Positions 1 to 7,443 of a stretch of DNA of 15,822 bases are shown here, one piece after another (the first letter of the stretch is position 1; each line of letters opens with the position of its first letter). The translations under genes were made by a program, and so were the position numbers. The stretch lies in assembly GCA_937898635.1 (NCBI GenBank), contig CALEJW010000196.1:1-15822 (forward strand). Reading direction: 5' to 3'. Below the pieces are notes generated by a model. That model saw only the letters and a program-made list of their open reading frames with translations. It did no database searches and was not told the DNA's origin. This stretch comes from an uncultured Pseudomonadota bacterium. Lineage in GTDB: Bacteria; Pseudomonadota; Gammaproteobacteria; Burkholderiales; Usitatibacteraceae.

Positions 1-58
1 TCGCCCCGCAGCCCGGGCAGGCGACGCGCCTTCGGGGCGGTGCGGGCGGGGCGCTCAC
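1..58 (-). CDS. yacG: DNA gyrase inhibitor YacG, N-terminal fragment (cut by window edge)
   Basis: Reading the minus strand from a GTG at 58-56 gives 19 codons, VSAPPAPPRRRVACPGCGA, before the window ends. The CPGCG motif at residues 14-18 is the first half of the CxxC zinc knuckle that opens YacG proteins; these bind GyrB and inhibit gyrase. The GTG overlaps the zapD stop codon (GTGA), so translation is probably coupled to zapD. The order coaE-zapD-yacG is conserved in beta- and gammaproteobacteria and supports the call. The second cysteine pair and the rest of the protein lie outside the window. The identification therefore rests on one motif plus gene order. Confidence 0.75.
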   Translation of the reverse strand, partial: MSAPPAPPRRRVACPGCGA

Positions 59-810
59 AGGTTGCAGAAGGAGAGGTCGAAGGCCACGTCGTGCTCGAAC
101 ACCCGGCTCTTCTGCACCCCCTCGGGGATGAGGAAGCGGATGTTGAGCGCGTACTTGTTGGCGCTGATCTCGGGCACGCAGGCGATCGCCTCGGGAAGGG
201 CGAGCCGCAGCATCTGCGCGGGCTTGTCGGTCGGGCCCTGCTGGTAGACGCCCTGGGCCGCCACGAGCGAGACCGTGCGCCCGCTCTCGCGCAGCACCCG
301 CAGCACGATGGCGAGCGCGGCGTGCACCGCGTCGATGGCGCGGATCCACGCCACGAGGTCGGCCCGGCGCGCGTCCACGGGGCGGTGCATCCAGTAGTGG
401 TAGGAGGGCAGGTCGAACTCGCTCGTGCCGCCCGGGATCCCGGCGCGCTGCTTGATCGCCATGAGCCACTCGTTCTCGCGCAGGTTCTGGCCGGTCTTGC
501 CGGAGTAGCCGTGCAGGTTGGTGAAGGCGCTGTCGATCTCGGCCAGGATGTGGTCGAGCTTCTCCTCCGAGATCGCCGGGTTCGCGCGCAGCGCGTCGAG
601 GAAGGTCCGCTGGCGGTCGAGCTCCTGCAGCAGGTCGCTCTTCAGGTCCGCGCGGCTCGCGACGTCCAGGATCTCGAAGATCCCCGTGAGGCAGGCGTGG
701 TGGTCGTGGGGGCTGTCGTGCTGGAGGAAGAAGTGGACGCGATCGTAGAGATCCTCCAGGCGGAGCAGGGTTCGCACTCGCTCGTTCAGGGGATATTCGT
801 AGGTGATCAC
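55..810 (-). CDS. zapD: Cell division protein ZapD (FtsZ-associated)
   Basis: This 251-residue cytoplasmic protein matches the ZapD (DUF1342) family in length (about 250 residues) and in its opening, where YEYPLNERVRTLLRLE at residues 4-19 is the family's typical start. ZapD binds the FtsZ C-terminal tail and bundles protofilaments at the Z-ring. No enzyme motif is expected or seen. The start is GTG at 810, the only usable start, because the frame is open upstream back to the coaE stop but has no ATG or GTG. No convincing Shine-Dalgarno precedes it. The 87-base gap after coaE holds a weak promoter-like pair on the minus strand (TTGTCA at 887-882, CACAAT at 863-858, spacing 18), which is speculative. 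It lies downstream of coaE and overlaps yacG by 4 bases. Confidence 0.95.
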   Translation of the reverse strand: MITYEYPLNERVRTLLRLEDLYDRVHFFLQHDSPHDHHACLTGIFEILDVASRADLKSDLLQELDRQRTFLDALRANPAISEEKLDHILAEIDSAFTNLHGYSGKTGQNLRENEWLMAIKQRAGIPGGTSEFDLPSYHYWMHRPVDARRADLVAWIRAIDAVHAALAIVLRVLRESGRTVSLVAAQGVYQQGPTDKPAQMLRLALPEAIACVPEISANKYALNIRFLIPEGVQKSRVFEHDVAFDLSFCNL

Positions 811-897
811 GGCCGCGGGGACCCCGGGTGCCTGGACGCCAGGAGGAATACGCGGGGATTGTGGGGCATGGGCCCCGTCCTTGACAAATCCGCCGCC

Positions 898-1503
898 CTA
901 GCGGGCCGCGAAGGCCTCGCGCAGCCGCCCGTCCAGGCGCGCGCACTGCTCGCGCAGCTGCCGCGGGTCGCCGCCGTTCCACAGCACCTCGTCGGCCGCC
1001 TGCAGCCGGCGCCAGCGCGGCCACTGCGCCGCCATGATCGCGCGCACCGCCCCGGGCGCCATCCCCGAGCGTTCGGCGGCGCGCCGCACCTGGAGCGCCT
1101 CGTCGAGGTCCACCACGACTACGCGCTCCACCCGCCCGGCGCGGAAGCCGGTCTCGAAGAGGAGCGGGACGACGAGCACCGCGTAGGGACCCGACGCCGC
1201 CGCGAGACGGCGCTCGGTCTCCTCGCGGATGCGCGGGTGCAGGATCGCCTCCAGCCGCGCGCGCGCGGCGGGATCGGAGAATGCGAGATCGCGCATCGCC
1301 CCGCGGTCCAGGCCGCCGTCCCTCGGCACCAGCGCCTCCCCGAAGGCCTCGCGCAGCGCCGGCAGCGCGGCGCCCCCCGCGGCGGTGATCTCGCGCGAGA
1401 CCTCGTCCGCGTCGACCACCGCGGCGCCCAGCTCGGCGAGGAAGCCCGCGGCCGTGGACTTCCCCGAGCCGATGCCGCCGGTGAGTCCGACGACGGGGAT
1501 CAC
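898..1503 (-). CDS. coaE: Dephospho-CoA kinase
   Basis: This 201-residue protein has the P-loop GGIGSGKS at residues 9-16, the DADEVSREI segment at 31-39, an HP pair at 89-90 and VPLLFETG at 112-119. Together these are diagnostic of CoaE, which phosphorylates the 3'-hydroxyl of dephospho-CoA with ATP in the last step of CoA synthesis. The start is GTG at 1503, overlapping the pilD stop as GTGA. The longer open frame upstream only reads antiphase through pilD. The C-terminal segment reads ADEVLWNGGD, where the family usually has a D-N pair before the glycine (as in VIDNSG), so a tryptophan replaces the usual residue. This is probably tolerated but is unusual. The family length is about 200, so the gene is complete. 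It lies inside the pil operon, as is common in proteobacteria. Confidence 0.96.
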   Translation of the reverse strand: MIPVVGLTGGIGSGKSTAAGFLAELGAAVVDADEVSREITAAGGAALPALREAFGEALVPRDGGLDRGAMRDLAFSDPAARARLEAILHPRIREETERRLAAASGPYAVLVVPLLFETGFRAGRVERVVVVDLDEALQVRRAAERSGMAPGAVRAIMAAQWPRWRRLQAADEVLWNGGDPRQLREQCARLDGRLREAFAAR

Positions 1504-2363
1504 GCGGGAAAGCGGCCCAGGTAGGCGATGACCGCCTCGCGTCCCCAGAGGATCGCGACCAGCCCGCCGGCGGCGAGGTAGGGGCCGAAGGGGATGCGGG
1601 CCTCCCGGCCCTTGCCCGCGAAGACGATCATCGCGATGCCGATCACCGCGCCGGCGCCCGCGCTGACCAGCAGGATGAGCGGCAGCGTCTGCCAGCCCGT
1701 CCACGCGCCCAGCGCCGCGAGCAGCTTGAAGTCGCCGAAGCCCATGCCCTCCTTGCCGGCGAGGAGCCGGAAGCCCCAGTAGACCGTCCAGAGCATGAGG
1801 TAGCCGCCCGCCGCGCCGAGCACCGCCGAGCGCAGGTCCACGAAGAGCCCGAAGACGTTCACGAGAAGCCCCAGCCACAGGAGCGGCAGCGTGATGCGGT
1901 CGGGCAGGAACTGCGTGTCGAGGTCGATCGCCGAGGCGGCGATCAGCGCCCACGCGAAGACGAGCGCGGCCGGGAGCGCCGCCCCCCAGCCGAGGCGCCA
2001 GGCGAGGAAGGCCGAGACGATTCCCGTGAAGGCCTCGACCAGCGGATAGCGCACGCCGATGGGCGCCTTGCAGGCGGCGCACTTGCCGCCCAGCGCGATC
2101 CAGCTCGCGATGGGGATGTTCTGCGCGGCGGTGACCGGCGCGCCGCAGGAAGGGCAGCGCGAGCGCGGAAAGAGGAGGCTCAGTTTCTCGGCGGGCGGGG
2201 CCTCGCGGCCCTCGAGCTCCGCGCAGTCGGCGCGCCACTCGGCGTCCATCATGAGGGGCAGCCGGTGGATCACCACGTTGAGGAACGAGCCCACGGCGAG
2301 ACCCAGGACCCCGACGGCGAGCGCGAGGAGCGCGGGGGAGTGCTGCAGCGGGGAGAGGTCCAT
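1500..2363 (-). CDS. pilD: Type IV prepilin peptidase / N-methyltransferase PilD
   Basis: This 287-residue polytopic inner-membrane aspartic protease cleaves the leader of type IV prepilins and N-methylates the new N-terminus. The opening GSFLNVVIHRLP (residues 25-36) is typical. A zinc-binding tetracysteine loop follows: CPSC at 70-73 and CAAC at 95-98. The two catalytic aspartates are D147, in IDLDTQFLPD, and D211, in GMGFGDFKL. About seven to eight hydrophobic segments follow the cytoplasmic loop. The start is ATG at 2363, preceded on the minus strand by GAGG about 8 bases upstream. That ribosome site directly follows the T-rich tail of a strong hairpin between pilC and pilD. The stop overlaps coaE. 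No prepilin substrate gene is in the window, so the pilins are encoded elsewhere. Confidence 0.97.
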   Translation of the reverse strand: MDLSPLQHSPALLALAVGVLGLAVGSFLNVVIHRLPLMMDAEWRADCAELEGREAPPAEKLSLLFPRSRCPSCGAPVTAAQNIPIASWIALGGKCAACKAPIGVRYPLVEAFTGIVSAFLAWRLGWGAALPAALVFAWALIAASAIDLDTQFLPDRITLPLLWLGLLVNVFGLFVDLRSAVLGAAGGYLMLWTVYWGFRLLAGKEGMGFGDFKLLAALGAWTGWQTLPLILLVSAGAGAVIGIAMIVFAGKGREARIPFGPYLAAGGLVAILWGREAVIAYLGRFPA

Positions 2364-2412
2364 CGGTTCGCCTCAAAAGGAAGCGGGCGCGGAAATCGCT
2401 CCCCGCGCCCGC
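2359..2412 (-). terminator. Intrinsic-terminator-like hairpin between pilC and pilD
   Basis: A perfect 10-bp inverted repeat has arms at 2403-2412 and 2383-2392 and a 10-base loop. Read on the minus strand, the stem is GCGGGCGCGG with its complement, followed by TTCCTTTT (2382-2375), which forms a T-rich tail. This is the expected shape of a rho-independent terminator for pilB-pilC transcripts. The pilD ribosome site (GAGG) starts immediately after the tail, so the element may instead act as an attenuator or RNA-stability hairpin that lowers pilD-coaE-zapD-yacG expression relative to pilBC. Stem and tail are seen directly; the function is inferred. Confidence 0.65.
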
Positions 2413-2431
2413 CTCGTCGTCCGGCCCCGGG

Positions 2432-3658
2432 TCAGACCGCGGAACCCATCTTGAAGATCGGCAGGTACATCGCGATCACCAGGCCGCCGATGAGGCCGCC
2501 CAGCACCACCATGATGAGGGGCTCCATGAGGGAGGAGAGCGCGTCCACCGCCTCGTCCACCTCCGCCTCGAAGAAGTCGGCCACCTTGGAGAGCATCGAG
2601 TCGAGCGCGCCGGATTCCTCGCCGATCGCCGTCATCTGCAGCACCATGCTCGGGAAGACGTTGGTGTTCTGCATCGCCACCGTGAGGCCCGTGCCCGTCG
2701 AGACCTCCGACTGGATGCGCTTGGTCGCCTCGTAGTACACGTAGTTGCCGGCGGCGCCCGCGACCGAATCGAGGGACTCCACCAGCGGCACGCCCGCGGC
2801 GAACATGGTCGAGAGCGTGCGGCACCAGCGCGCGATCGAGGCCTTGCGGATCACGTCGCCGAAGACGGGGATCCTCAGCATCAGCCGGTCGAGCCCGTTC
2901 TGCATCTTCGTCGAGCGCTTGTACGAGTAGATGAAGAACCAGACGGCGGCGAAGATGCCGCCGAAGATGAAGTACCAGTTGGCGACGAAGTAGTCCGAGA
3001 TCGACATGACCACCTGCGTGGGCACCGGGAGGTCCGCGCCGAAGCCCTTGAAGAGGTCCTTGAAGGTCGGGATCACGAAGATCATGATCACCGCGGTGAT
3101 CACGAGCGCCACCACGATGATGGACACCGGGTAGAAGAGCGCGCTCTTGATCTTGCCCTTGATGGCGAGGATCTTCTCCTTGTAGGTCGCCAGGCGCTCG
3201 AGGAGCGTGTCGAGGATGCCCGCCTGCTCGCCCGCGCCCACGAGGTTGCAGAAGAGGGCGTCGAAGTGCTGCGGGTACTTGCGGAAGGCCATCGAGAGCG
3301 AGGAGCCCGTCTCGACCTCCGTCTTGATGTCGAGGAGGAGCTTGCCCACGGCCGGGTTGGAGTGGCCCTTGCCGACGATGTCGAAGGCCTGCAGCAGCGG
3401 CACCCCGGCCTTCATCATCACCGCGAGCTGGCGCGTGAAGATCGTGATGTCCTTGTCGGTGACCTTGGAGCCCCCGCGCTGCGACACCTTCTTCACGCTG
3501 GAGACCTGGATCCCCTGCCGGCGCAGGGTCGCCATGACGACGTGCTCGCCGCCGGCGCGCACCTCGCCCTTCACGACCTTGCCGGACTTGTCCTTGCCGC
3601 TCCACGAATAGTTGTAGAGCTTGACGTCCTTCGTGTCCTTCTTGGCCAGCGCTGCCAT
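2432..3658 (-). CDS. pilC: Type IV pilus inner-membrane platform protein PilC (GspF family)
   Basis: This 408-residue protein has two GspF domains (about residues 70-195 and 275-397) and hydrophobic segments near 176-198, 228-245 and 378-399. Family motifs include FTRQLAVMMKAGVPLLQ (74-90), its second-domain echo CRTLSTMFAAGVPLVESL, and the C-terminal MEPLIMVVLGGLIGGLVIAMYLPIF. PilC is the cytoplasmic-membrane core that couples the PilB and PilT ATPases to pilin insertion and removal. The start is ATG at 3658, with a GGGGGGA ribosome-binding stretch about 5 bases upstream on the minus strand. A longer open frame reaching back into pilB is antiphase noise. The gene begins 11 bases after the pilB stop and ends 68 bases before pilD, with a terminator-like hairpin between. 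The length is normal for the family. Confidence 0.97.
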   Translation of the reverse strand: MAALAKKDTKDVKLYNYSWSGKDKSGKVVKGEVRAGGEHVVMATLRRQGIQVSSVKKVSQRGGSKVTDKDITIFTRQLAVMMKAGVPLLQAFDIVGKGHSNPAVGKLLLDIKTEVETGSSLSMAFRKYPQHFDALFCNLVGAGEQAGILDTLLERLATYKEKILAIKGKIKSALFYPVSIIVVALVITAVIMIFVIPTFKDLFKGFGADLPVPTQVVMSISDYFVANWYFIFGGIFAAVWFFIYSYKRSTKMQNGLDRLMLRIPVFGDVIRKASIARWCRTLSTMFAAGVPLVESLDSVAGAAGNYVYYEATKRIQSEVSTGTGLTVAMQNTNVFPSMVLQMTAIGEESGALDSMLSKVADFFEAEVDEAVDALSSLMEPLIMVVLGGLIGGLVIAMYLPIFKMGSAV

Positions 3659-3669
3659 GTCAGTCCCCC

Positions 3670-5376
3670 CTACTCGTTCGTGACGGCCTCGACCTCTTCG
3701 AGAGAGGTGAGCCCCTTCTTCACCTTGAGAAGCCCCGACTGGCGCAGGTCGCGCACGCCGTCGGCCTGCGCCTGGTCGGCCACGTCGATGGCCGTCCCGT
3801 TCTTCATGATGATGCGCTCGATCTCGTCGGAGACGGGCATCACCTGGTAGATGCCGACCCGGCCCTTGTAGCCGGTATTCTTGCACACCTCGCAGCCGAC
3901 CGGCTCGTAGGTCTGCCAGGAGCCGTCGAGCTCCTCCTCCCGGAAGCCGGCCCGCACCAGGGCCTCCTCGGGGATGGACACGGGCCGCTTGCACGTGCAG
4001 AGCTTCCTCGCCAGGCGCTGCGCGGTGATGAGGATCACCGAGGAGGCGATGTTGAAGGGCGCGATCCCCATGTTCATGAGCCGGGTGAGCGTCGAGGGCG
4101 CGTCGTTGGTGTGCAGCGTCGAGAGCACCATGTGCCCCGTCTGCGCGGCCTTGATCGCGATCTCGCCCGTCTCCAGGTCGCGGATCTCGCCCACCATGAT
4201 GATGTCCGGGTCCTGGCGCAGGAACGCCTTGAGCGCCACGGAGAAGGTGAGCCCCGCCTTGTCGTTCATGTTCACCTGGTTGATGCCCGGCAGGTTGATT
4301 TCCGCGGGATCCTCGGCGGTGGAGATGTTGATGCCCGGCTTGTTCAGGATGTTGAGGCACGTGTAGAGCGAGACGGTCTTCCCGGAGCCCGTGGGGCCGG
4401 TCACCAGCACCATGCCGTAGGGGCGCTGGATCGCGCTCATCAGCGATTCCTTCTGCTCGGGCTCGTAGCCCAGCGCCTCGATCCCGAGCGTCGCGCTCGA
4501 GGGGTCGAGGATCCGCATGCAGATCTTCTCGCCGTGGAGCGTGGGCAGCGTCGAGACGCGGAAGTCGATGGCGCGGGTCTTGGAGAGCACGATCTTCATG
4601 CGCCCGTCCTGCGGGACGCGCTTCTCCGAGATGTCGAGCCGCGAGACCACCTTGATGCGCGAGGCGATCTTCTCCTTGATGGCGAGCGGCGGCTGGGAGA
4701 TGTCGTAGAGCACGCCGTCCTGGCGGTAGCGGATGCGGTAGAACTTCTCGTAGGGCTCGAAGTGGATGTCGGAGGCGCCGCTGTTGATCGCGTCGAGGAG
4801 GATCTTCTGCACGTACTTCACCACCGGCGCGTCGTCGATCTCCTCGGTGACGATCTCGGGCTGCATCTCGCCCTCGATCACCTCCACGCCGGAGAGGTCC
4901 ACGTCCTCCGCGGCCATCTCGAGCACCTTGCCCGAGTTGTCCGAGAGCTTCTTCACGATGATCGAGAGCTTGTCGTCCTCGACCACCACCGGCTCCATCG
5001 TCATGCCGGTGGCGAACTTCACCTCCTGCATCACCTCCTCGTTGGTGGGGTCCGACATGCCCACGAAGAGGCGGTTGCCGCGCTTGCCCAGCGCGATCAC
5101 GCGGTGGTTGGCGACGATCTTGTTGTCGATGAGGTTCAGGGGGAGCTGGTCGGTGTCCACCGCCGCGAGGTCGAGCTGCGGGTAGCCGAAGGCGCCCGCG
5201 GCGAATTTCGAGACCTCGCGCGCCGAGAGCTTTCGCGACAGGACGAGCTGCTGGACGAACGAAATGCCCGCCTTGGACGCCTCGAGCTGGATCGCCGTGG
5301 CGTCGGCCTGCACCAGGCGGCCCTGCTGGACGAGGGCGCGACCGAGGGCGCTGAAGGTTCCGGGGGCAGCGGACAT
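3670..5376 (-). CDS. pilB: Type IV pilus assembly ATPase PilB
   Basis: This 568-residue cytoplasmic hexameric ATPase powers pilus extension. An N-terminal T2SSE_N-like domain (about residues 1-150) is followed by the GspE ATPase core. Visible motifs are Walker A GPTGSGKT at 327-334, the Asp-box region around STAEDPAEI (352-360), Walker B DPDIIMVGEIRD at 389-400 and the His box STLHTNDAPST at 419-429. A zinc tetracysteine follows, with CTC at 460-462 and CEVC at 495-498, which separates PilB from the retraction ATPase PilT. The start is ATG at 5376, with AAGGAA about 8 bases upstream. It heads the pilBCD-coaE-zapD-yacG series. The first position after EDP is Ala rather than the more usual Val, which is probably harmless. 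Confidence 0.98.
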   Translation of the reverse strand: MSAAPGTFSALGRALVQQGRLVQADATAIQLEASKAGISFVQQLVLSRKLSAREVSKFAAGAFGYPQLDLAAVDTDQLPLNLIDNKIVANHRVIALGKRGNRLFVGMSDPTNEEVMQEVKFATGMTMEPVVVEDDKLSIIVKKLSDNSGKVLEMAAEDVDLSGVEVIEGEMQPEIVTEEIDDAPVVKYVQKILLDAINSGASDIHFEPYEKFYRIRYRQDGVLYDISQPPLAIKEKIASRIKVVSRLDISEKRVPQDGRMKIVLSKTRAIDFRVSTLPTLHGEKICMRILDPSSATLGIEALGYEPEQKESLMSAIQRPYGMVLVTGPTGSGKTVSLYTCLNILNKPGINISTAEDPAEINLPGINQVNMNDKAGLTFSVALKAFLRQDPDIIMVGEIRDLETGEIAIKAAQTGHMVLSTLHTNDAPSTLTRLMNMGIAPFNIASSVILITAQRLARKLCTCKRPVSIPEEALVRAGFREEELDGSWQTYEPVGCEVCKNTGYKGRVGIYQVMPVSDEIERIIMKNGTAIDVADQAQADGVRDLRQSGLLKVKKGLTSLEEVEAVTNE

Positions 5377-5402
5377 TGAAAAGATTCCTTTAAATCAACG
5401 CA

Positions 5403-5432
5403 ATAGTGCACCTTTTTCGTTCTTGTTGTAAA
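5403..5432 (-). promoter_or_regulatory. Candidate sigma-70 promoter for the pilBCD operon
   Basis: In an AT-rich patch within an otherwise GC-rich window, the minus strand carries TTTACA (5432-5427) and CACTAT (5408-5403) separated by 18 bases. They lie about 27 bases upstream of the pilB ATG. A sigma-54-like GG...GC pair at the same place has a spacer one base too short and was not favoured. The match is moderate; the local AT richness and the position ahead of pilB are the main support. Confidence 0.35.
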
Positions 5433-5456
5433 GAATGCGGCGGGCGCCCTTCCGCC
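5433..5456 (-). terminator. Weak hairpin downstream of the glutathione peroxidase gene
   Basis: On the minus strand, GGCGG (5456-5452) and CCGCC (5443-5439) can pair across an 8-base loop, followed by GCATTCTTT. The 5-bp stem and short, broken T-run make this a weak intrinsic terminator at best. It lies 16 bases after the peroxidase stop and just before the candidate pilB promoter, where a terminator would be expected. Confidence 0.3.
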
Positions 5457-5471
5457 ACGGCCCGAAACGCC

Positions 5472-6017
5472 TCAGGGCGCGGCGAGCGCCTTCTCCACCG
5501 CGGACACCAGTCGCGGGTCCTCCGGGGCGACCGCGCTGGGGAAGCTCCCCGCGGGAGCGCCGTCGCGCCCGAGCAGGTACTTGTGGAAGTTCCAGCGCGG
5601 AACCAGCCCCGTGCGCTCGCCGAGCTGCCGGTAGAGCGGCAGGGCCCCCGGCCCGGTGACCGCAGCCTTGGCGAGCATGGGGAAGCGCACCTTGTAGGTC
5701 CGCTCGCAGAAGTCGGCCACCTGGGCGTCGCTGCCCGGCTCCTGGGCCCCGAAGTCGTTCGAGGGCACGCCCAGCACCACGAGCCCGCGCTCCCGGTAGC
5801 GCTGGTAGAGCGACTCGAGCCCCCGGTACTGCTCGGTATAGCCGCAATAGCTCGCCGTGTTCACCACCAGCACCACCTGTCCCGCGTAGCGGCAGAGGTC
5901 CACGGGCTCGCCCCGGATCGAGGCGACGCGGTGGTCCAGGAGCTGCGGGCAGGCGGCGGCGGCCGGCAGGGCGGCGGTGGCGGCAAGGACGAGGGCGGCG
6001 GCAAGGCTCGGGCGCAC
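5472..6017 (-). CDS. Secreted cysteine-type glutathione peroxidase family protein
   Basis: This 181-residue protein starts with a hydrophobic signal peptide (residues about 1-21, ending AAA before CPQLL), so it probably acts in the periplasm. The thioredoxin-fold peroxidase tetrad is visible: C58 in NTASYCGYTEQY (cysteine in place of selenocysteine), Q92 in NDFGAQEPGS, and W142-N143 in RWNFHKYLLGRDG. Such enzymes reduce peroxides and in bacteria usually draw electrons from thioredoxin rather than glutathione. The start is GTG at 6017; no in-frame ATG exists nearby, and the frame extends upstream only through the antisense of hemA. It is divergent from hemA, with pilB downstream on the same strand. 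C42 and C104 lie outside the catalytic motif. The physiological reductant is unknown. Confidence 0.88.
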   Translation of the reverse strand: MRPSLAAALVLAATAALPAAAACPQLLDHRVASIRGEPVDLCRYAGQVVLVVNTASYCGYTEQYRGLESLYQRYRERGLVVLGVPSNDFGAQEPGSDAQVADFCERTYKVRFPMLAKAAVTGPGALPLYRQLGERTGLVPRWNFHKYLLGRDGAPAGSFPSAVAPEDPRLVSAVEKALAAP

Positions 6018-6047
6018 GGGATTCCCGGGGGGGACGGATACGCCTCC

Positions 6048-6053
6048 ATGATA
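6048..6053 (-). promoter_or_regulatory. Possible -10 box for the peroxidase gene
   Basis: TATCAT on the minus strand (6053-6048) lies 31 bases before the GTG start of the peroxidase gene. That would place transcription initiation near 6041 with a leader of about 24 bases. No good -35 box is visible at the right distance. Support comes only from the hexamer and its position in the divergent spacer. Confidence 0.25.
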
Positions 6054-6109
6054 CGCAGGACGCGCGCCGCCCGATGCGACCCCGAATCCCGCAAGGGGGC
6101 CCGGGGACC

Positions 6110-6126
6110 CGCGGGTATAATCCGCG
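6110..6126 (+). promoter_or_regulatory. hemA promoter -10 box (TATAAT) inside a short dyad
   Basis: A perfect TATAAT at 6116-6121 lies 47 bases before the hemA ATG. It is flanked by CGCGG (6110-6114) and CCGCG (6122-6126), a 5-bp inverted repeat bracketing the -10 box. No clear -35 is found 16-18 bases upstream (the region is purine- and GC-rich). The dyad could be an operator but may be chance in such GC-rich DNA. Confidence 0.5.
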
Positions 6127-6168
6127 CTCTCGAATTGCCCGCCGGCGCCCGGCGTGGCATCACGGCCC

Positions 6169-7443
6169 ATGCCCCTGCACGTTCTCGGCATCAACCACCA
6201 CAGCGCGCCGCTCGAGGTCCGGGAAAAGCTCGCCTTTCCCCCCGAGACCCAGGCCGACGCGCTCACCGATCTCGCGGCCCGCCCCGGCGTGGCCGAGGCC
6301 GTGCTCGTCTCCACCTGCAACCGCACCGAGGTCTACTGCCGCGCCGACGACGCGGGCGTGGTGCGCGCGTGGCTGAAGGAGGCGGCGGGCCGGGCCGGGC
6401 TCGACATCGAGAGCCACCTCTACGCCCACAGCGAGGCCGAGGCCGTCCGCCACGCCTTCCGCGTCGCCTCGGGCCTGGACTCCATGGTCCTGGGCGAGCC
6501 GCAGATCCTCGGGCAGGTGAAGCAGTCGGTGCGCAGCGCCGGGCACAGCGGCACCCTGGGCTCGACCCTGAACCGCCTCTTCCAGCACACCTTCTCGGTG
6601 GCGAAGGAAGTGCGCACCCAGACCGCGATCGGGGCGCAGTCGATCTCCATGTCCGCCGCGGCGCTCAAGCTCGCGCAGAACGTCTTCGGCGACATCTCGC
6701 GCACGAAGATGCTGCTCATCGGCGTGGGCGAGATGGTGGAGCTCGCCGCGACCTACTTCGTGGCCCAGGGGCCGCAGTCCGTGGTGGTGGCCAACCGCAC
6801 GCTCGCGCGCGGCGAGGCCTTCGCCGACCGCTTCAGCGGCACCGCGATCGCCCTGGAGCAGCTGCCCGAGCGCCTGCACGACTTCGACATCGTGATCACC
6901 GGCACCGCCTCGACGCTGCCCATCCTCTCCCGCGGCGCCTTCGAGCGCGCCCTCAAGGCGAGGCGCTACCGCCCCATGTTCGTCGTGGACTTCGCCGTTC
7001 CCCGCGACGTGGAGCCCGACGCGGCCGAGCTCGAGGACCTCTTCCTCTACACCATCGACGACCTCGGCTCGATCGTCCAGGACGGCGCGGGCCAGCGCCA
7101 GGCCGCGGTCGCCGAGGCCGAGGTGATCGTGGACCGCCAGGTGGAGGCCTTCCGCGCCTGGCTCGCCGCGCGCGGCGCCGTGCCCGCGATCGTGCAGCTG
7201 CGCGCCAGGGCCGACGAGTACCGCGCCGCGGAGCTCGCCAAGGCGAAGGCCCGCCTCGCGAAGGGCGACGACCCCGCGCGGGTCCTCGAGGGGCTCGCCG
7301 CCGGGCTCGTGAACAAGATCCTGCACCACCCGACCCAGGCCCTGAACCGCGCCGCCGAGGGCGAGCGCGACTCCCTCGTGCGCGCCGTCGAGACCCTCTT
7401 CCCCGACAACGGCAACGGCGGCGAAGAGCCGGGCCCGCGATGA
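6169..7443 (+). CDS. hemA: Glutamyl-tRNA reductase
   Basis: This 424-residue protein catalyses NADPH-dependent reduction of glutamyl-tRNA to glutamate-1-semialdehyde, the first committed step of C5 tetrapyrrole synthesis. Evidence: the N-terminal LGINHHSAPLEVREKL (6-21), the catalytic cysteine C50 in VSTCNRTEVYC, GLDSMVLGEPQILGQVK (102-118), the NADPH-binding LLIGVGEMVELAA segment (182-194) with VVVANRT (205-211), and a helical C-terminal dimerisation region ending in a KILHHPTQALNR-type motif. The start chosen is ATG at 6169, because the family begins only a few residues before the GINH motif. A GTG at 6154 would add five residues. No strong Shine-Dalgarno is seen for either. The stop overlaps prfA by 4 bases (ATGA). 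The glycine-rich NADPH motif has V rather than the usual A after the first G. Confidence 0.97.
   Translation: MPLHVLGINHHSAPLEVREKLAFPPETQADALTDLAARPGVAEAVLVSTCNRTEVYCRADDAGVVRAWLKEAAGRAGLDIESHLYAHSEAEAVRHAFRVASGLDSMVLGEPQILGQVKQSVRSAGHSGTLGSTLNRLFQHTFSVAKEVRTQTAIGAQSISMSAAALKLAQNVFGDISRTKMLLIGVGEMVELAATYFVAQGPQSVVVANRTLARGEAFADRFSGTAIALEQLPERLHDFDIVITGTASTLPILSRGAFERALKARRYRPMFVVDFAVPRDVEPDAAELEDLFLYTIDDLGSIVQDGAGQRQAAVAEAEVIVDRQVEAFRAWLAARGAVPAIVQLRARADEYRAAELAKAKARLAKGDDPARVLEGLAAGLVNKILHHPTQALNRAAEGERDSLVRAVETLFPDNGNGGEEPGPR

Noticed and set aside
811..897. coaE and zapD in the same frame, separated only by one TAG and 29 open codons
   Set aside because: Readthrough fusion was considered, but with so few stops in GC-rich DNA this alignment is expected by chance, and the coaE end and zapD start both match their families.
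40..1524. Long plus-strand frame antisense to zapD and coaE
   Set aside because: It has no recognisable domain, its composition is His/Arg/Val-rich shadow text, and both minus-strand genes underneath are certain.
5399..5416. Sigma-54 promoter ahead of pilB (GG...GC pair)
   Set aside because: The spacer between the GG and GC elements is 9 bases, one short of the required 10, and the flanking bases match poorly.
6154..6168. GTG at 6154 as the hemA start
   Set aside because: It adds five residues not expected before the conserved GINH region, and has no better ribosome site than the ATG at 6169.
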